DNA of 16,390 nt from Synechococcales cyanobacterium 340R_concoct_173_sub (GTDB taxonomy: Bacteria > Cyanobacteriota > Cyanobacteriia > Leptolyngbyales > Leptolyngbyaceae): assembly GCA_025354065.1 (NCBI GenBank), contig JANXNM010000176.1, positions 1-16,390 of the forward strand, in the 5' to 3' direction. Position numbers and translations under genes: made by a program. Of this stretch, positions 13,841-16,390 are shown piece after piece (within the stretch, counting starts at the first letter, position 1; each line of letters begins with the position of its first letter). The notes under the pieces are model-generated. The model did not search any database. It saw only the letters and a list, made by a program, of their open reading frames with translations, and was not told the DNA's origin.

Positions 13841-14971
13841 ATGTCTTGTTTCCTGAAACCATCGATTGTCTTAGTTTATTTGATAATGACCGCCAGTTTG
13901 TCCGCCAACCTTTCGAGACCCGCGCTAGCGATCGGGAAACCGGAAGTCTTATCCCAGTCGCGACCTAAACCGAGCATCGCCCCCGCTGGAAGTTCTGAAC
14001 TAGACGACGTGCTAAAGCAAGCCCGCGAACAAGCTGACGCTAAAAACTATTCCAGCGCTCTGTCTTTGTACGAACGCGCTGCTACCTTAGATCCTAAAAA
14101 CGCTCGAATCTTCTCCGCCATTGGATTTTTCCAAAGTGCACAGGGTAAATTCCAAGCCGCCCTATCTAGCTACCAGCAAGCGATCGCCCTTTCCCCAAAA
14201 GACGCTGACTTGTTGTACGGCCTTGGCTTTAACTATGCTAACCTCGGCCAACTTGATGCAGCCATCACCGCCTACCGCAGCGCTGTCGTTCAAAACCCTC
14301 GCCACATCAACGCTCAACTCGGACTCGGCATTCTCCTAAGTCGTCGGCAACAATATGATGTCGCATTCCAGGCATACCAACAAGTCTTAAAAACAGACAA
14401 CAAAAACACAGCAGCCCGTGAAGGTATTGGATTTATTCTTCTAGAAAAAAACCAACCCGACGATGCCATCAATGTGCTTCAACGGGCTTTGACCTTCGAT
14501 TCTCGATCGAGTCGAGCCAATCTAGGACTCGGCATCGCGTATCTAACAAAGGGTAATCCCAGCAGTGCCCTAAAATATCTCGACCAAGCCGCCCAGCTTG
14601 ACCCGCGAAATCCCACTATTCAGGTTCAGCTTGGCAAGGTATCTGAAAGCATTGGGGAACGCGATCGGGCCTTATCTAGCTATCAAAGGGCAATTAGCTT
14701 AAATAGCCAAAGCAGTGAAGCCTACCGGGCGATCGGCGATTTTTACTACACCCAAAGCGATTATGATAATGCGGTGCGATCGTACCAAGATGTGACGCGT
14801 TTGGATCCTGAAGACGGCGATGGCTTTTATTGGTTGGGCAAAGCCTATCAATCTCAAAACAAGCGCGACGAAGCCGAGCAAGCACTGCAACAAGCAAAAC
14901 GGAAATATCAAACCCAAAATCGTGAAGACGGTGTTCAGAAAGTAAATTCAACCCTAGAACAGTTGAAATAA
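13841..14971 (+). CDS. Exported tetratricopeptide-repeat protein
   Basis: This is a 376-residue protein with an N-terminal signal peptide: Lys6, a hydrophobic run (IVLVYLIMTASL), and a likely cleavage after Ala30 in PALA. From about residue 55 to the end it is built almost entirely of 34-residue TPR units. Each shows the W/Y-x-x-LG-x-x-Y...A...Y-x-x-A-x-x-L-P consensus, for example YSSALSLYERAATLDPKN, FQAALSSYQQAIALSPKD and YDNAVRSYQDVTRLDPED; I count about eight or nine. TPR arrays are protein-binding scaffolds, so it probably holds partners in the periplasm or thylakoid lumen; the partners are unknown. A GTG at 13787 would add 18 residues ahead of the signal peptide, so ATG 13841 fits better. 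It converges on the gene at 15175 and shares its terminator. Confidence 0.88.
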   Translation: MSCFLKPSIVLVYLIMTASLSANLSRPALAIGKPEVLSQSRPKPSIAPAGSSELDDVLKQAREQADAKNYSSALSLYERAATLDPKNARIFSAIGFFQSAQGKFQAALSSYQQAIALSPKDADLLYGLGFNYANLGQLDAAITAYRSAVVQNPRHINAQLGLGILLSRRQQYDVAFQAYQQVLKTDNKNTAAREGIGFILLEKNQPDDAINVLQRALTFDSRSSRANLGLGIAYLTKGNPSSALKYLDQAAQLDPRNPTIQVQLGKVSESIGERDRALSSYQRAISLNSQSSEAYRAIGDFYYTQSDYDNAVRSYQDVTRLDPEDGDGFYWLGKAYQSQNKRDEAEQALQQAKRKYQTQNREDGVQKVNSTLEQLK

Positions 14972-15083
14972 ATTGATATTTGAAGTGCAGTCGGGCCTCG
15001 GACATTTCGCTTCGCAAATGACGAAGATGATGATGGGGCGCGGTTACCCTCAATCAAGCTATCAATTCAAAAACTATTAATTC

Positions 15084-15126
15084 AAAAAAAAGCGGTGCTG
15101 AATTCAATATTCGACACCGCTTTTTT
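15084..15126. terminator. Bidirectional terminator between convergent genes
   Basis: An A-run, then GCGGTG, a partly paired middle and CACCGC, then a T-run make a hairpin that reads as an intrinsic terminator on both strands. The inner stem continues TGAAT/ATTCG after one mismatch. It lies between the ends of the TPR gene and the leftward gene at 15175-15717. Confidence 0.85.
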
Positions 15127-15174
15127 CAAGTAGGGATTTTCAAATTGAGACTATCCCATTGCAGTTACGCTAAT

Positions 15175-15717
15175 TTAGAACTTAGCTTCCACAGGTGAAC
15201 GTGGAGTCGGTGGCAGCGCGGGTCCAGGCATTATGGTAGGAGGCGGCGAAATAGGTTGCGCTTCGATTACGGGAGGACGACCAAACGAAGGCATCATGCC
15301 ATTGTCTATTGTATTCGAGTTTGTCATATTCCCTAGCCGCGTGGGCAAAAGCTGCACCGACGTATTAAACGGGGAATTTAGATCCGCACTGCGAAGAGTG
15401 GGATTAGAATAGGTTTGCTGCTCTTTCAGATAACGATGCAGCCGATTGATGTTCTTGGAGTCCAAGATAATGGCATTATCGTTATAGCTAGGCAATCCAA
15501 CTAGATGCGCTGGATCCAACACACCACCAATGTCACGACTTCTCAAGATGCTTTTATCATTAGTGTAAAATTCACGTTCCATAGCTTCTTGAGGTGTTTC
15601 CTGGGGGCGAAACAGTTCGTTATTTGTTTCTTGGGCTTGCACCGATGCGGCACCGAACCCGATGATGGAGCTACCCATTAAGAGTAAACTAGCCAAAATT
15701 CTCAATTTCTTGCTCAT
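15175..15717 (-). CDS. Secreted protein of unknown function, proline-rich tail
   Basis: This is a 180-residue protein with a classic signal peptide: MSKKLR, a hydrophobic core (ILASLLLMGSSIIGFGAAS), and cleavage after Ala28 in VQA-QE. The mature part has charged, helical-looking stretches (TPQEAMEREFYTNDKSILRSRDIGG and SKNINRLHRYLKEQQ). A Ser/Asn/Thr-rich region follows, and from about residue 145 a Pro-rich tail (PISPPPTIMPGPALPPTPR). There are no cysteines and no catalytic motif I recognise. It is probably periplasmic or cell-wall-associated. It faces the exported TPR protein tail to tail, and pyrE starts about 120 bases away on the other side, divergently. A functional link with either neighbour is not shown by the sequence. 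Confidence 0.75.
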   Translation of the reverse strand: MSKKLRILASLLLMGSSIIGFGAASVQAQETNNELFRPQETPQEAMEREFYTNDKSILRSRDIGGVLDPAHLVGLPSYNDNAIILDSKNINRLHRYLKEQQTYSNPTLRSADLNSPFNTSVQLLPTRLGNMTNSNTIDNGMMPSFGRPPVIEAQPISPPPTIMPGPALPPTPRSPVEAKF

Positions 15718-15838
15718 AGCAAACTTATAATCCTGTAAGTTTTCGATTCATGGTAGCCGACATTTCAGATATTGATTTAGTTTGCCCGACATCGAATCGA
15801 TCGTTCACCTCCATCTAAGCCATTACTCCTTGACTTCT

Positions 15839-16390
15839 ATGACCCCATCTTTTGCCTGGACCACCGCCGATCGTTCTGCTCTCCAGGATGAATTGCTGAC
15901 ATTGCTTTGCCAAGTGGCCTACAAAGAAGGTGATTTCCGATTATCCTCCGGTCAACGCAGTACCTATTATATCAATGGAAAACAAGTAACGCTCCATCCC
16001 CAAGGCGGACTGGCGGTCGGTCGGGTATTGCTCGACTTAATCCCGATCGATACCGTGGCTGTTGCAGGCTTGACTCTGGGAGCTGACCCGATTGTGACAG
16101 CGGCTAGTGTGGTCGCGGCGTATGAAGGCCGATCGTTGACCGCACTGATTGTCCGTAAAGAAATAAAAGATCACGGCACACAAGTCTTCATTGAGGGTCC
16201 GACGTTGCCAGCGGGAAGCCCCGTCGTGGTGCTAGAGGATGTCGTGACTACAGGCCAGTCGGCGATGAAGGCGGTCGATCGGTTGCGTGAGGCGGGCTAT
16301 GTGGTGACGCAGGTGATTTCGCTGCTGGACCGAGAACAAGGTGGGGCAGAGTTTTATGCCCAGCAGGGGATTGAGTTCCAGGCGGTGTAT
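15839..16390 (+). CDS. pyrE: Orotate phosphoribosyltransferase (C-terminus cut by window edge)
   Basis: PyrE joins orotate to PRPP, giving orotidine monophosphate in pyrimidine synthesis. The 184 visible codons run in an open frame to the last base. Family motifs are in order: FRLSSGQRSTYYINGKQVTLHP (about 33-54), the flexible catalytic loop RKEIKDHGT (106-114), and the PRPP-binding motif VVVLEDVVTTGQSA (129-142) with its acidic pair. The usual length is around 190-210, so only a short C-terminal part is missing. The ATG at 15839 gives the normal N-terminal spacing; no good Shine-Dalgarno precedes it. It diverges from the secreted-protein gene at 15175-15717, with about 120 bases for both promoters. 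Confidence 0.95.
   Translation, partial: MTPSFAWTTADRSALQDELLTLLCQVAYKEGDFRLSSGQRSTYYINGKQVTLHPQGGLAVGRVLLDLIPIDTVAVAGLTLGADPIVTAASVVAAYEGRSLTALIVRKEIKDHGTQVFIEGPTLPAGSPVVVLEDVVTTGQSAMKAVDRLREAGYVVTQVISLLDREQGGAEFYAQQGIEFQAVY

Noticed and set aside
1..16390. Recurrent GCGATCGC and GATCG motifs as a repeat array or CRISPR
   Set aside because: They are dispersed HIP1 sites, normal in cyanobacterial genomes, with no regular spacing; no CRISPR array is present.

Overview
The window is chromosomal DNA from a cyanobacterium. It carries a gene for geranylgeranyl reductase (ChlP, chlorophyll and tocopherol synthesis), at least six copies of the HIP1 octamer GCGATCGC with many GATCG cores besides, and several secreted or membrane proteins of cyanobacterial type. 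I cannot name the genus from sequence alone. Most of the window is housekeeping. The accessory signals are a HicBA toxin-antitoxin pair, a small inverted-repeat element that ends inside moaC, and a stretch of decayed coding sequence.

Layout: chlP runs leftward off the left edge, starting at a TTG. A roughly 0.8 kb spacer follows, holding one doubtful small exported-protein ORF. Next come four rightward genes: deoC (deoxyribose-phosphate aldolase), recO (recombinational repair), an MFS-type transporter with a long disordered N-terminus, and a GT4 glycosyltransferase. About 0.43 kb of gene remnants lies between the glycosyltransferase and a leftward GyrA-family topoisomerase gene. Past the gyrA start, three rightward genes follow: a stand-alone receiver-domain response regulator, a membrane-anchored DUF4340-like protein and purU (formyltetrahydrofolate deformylase). 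Then come hicB-hicA with a 4-base overlap, a 115-bp MITE-like element and leftward moaC (molybdenum cofactor). A tRNA-Arg(ACG) with a strong terminator is next. A signal-peptide TPR protein and a leftward signal-peptide protein of unknown function converge on a shared hairpin terminator. The start and most of pyrE (orotate phosphoribosyltransferase) close the window.

The genes do not form one pathway. purU (formate/one-carbon supply for purines), pyrE and deoC all touch nucleotide metabolism, while recO and the GyrA homologue act on DNA. Only hicB-hicA is clearly translationally coupled. deoC-recO is probably co-transcribed, and the response regulator-DUF4340-purU series is closely spaced.

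I did not find a clear new multi-gene system. The points most worth checking are: the moaC C-terminus supplied by a mobile-element end; an 11-bp direct repeat exactly flanking hicBA; two fused pseudogene remnants before gyrA, one with an in-frame ochre codon in a conserved ATPase motif; and the GyrA homologue, which lacks a GyrA-box and has a roughly 100-residue linker.
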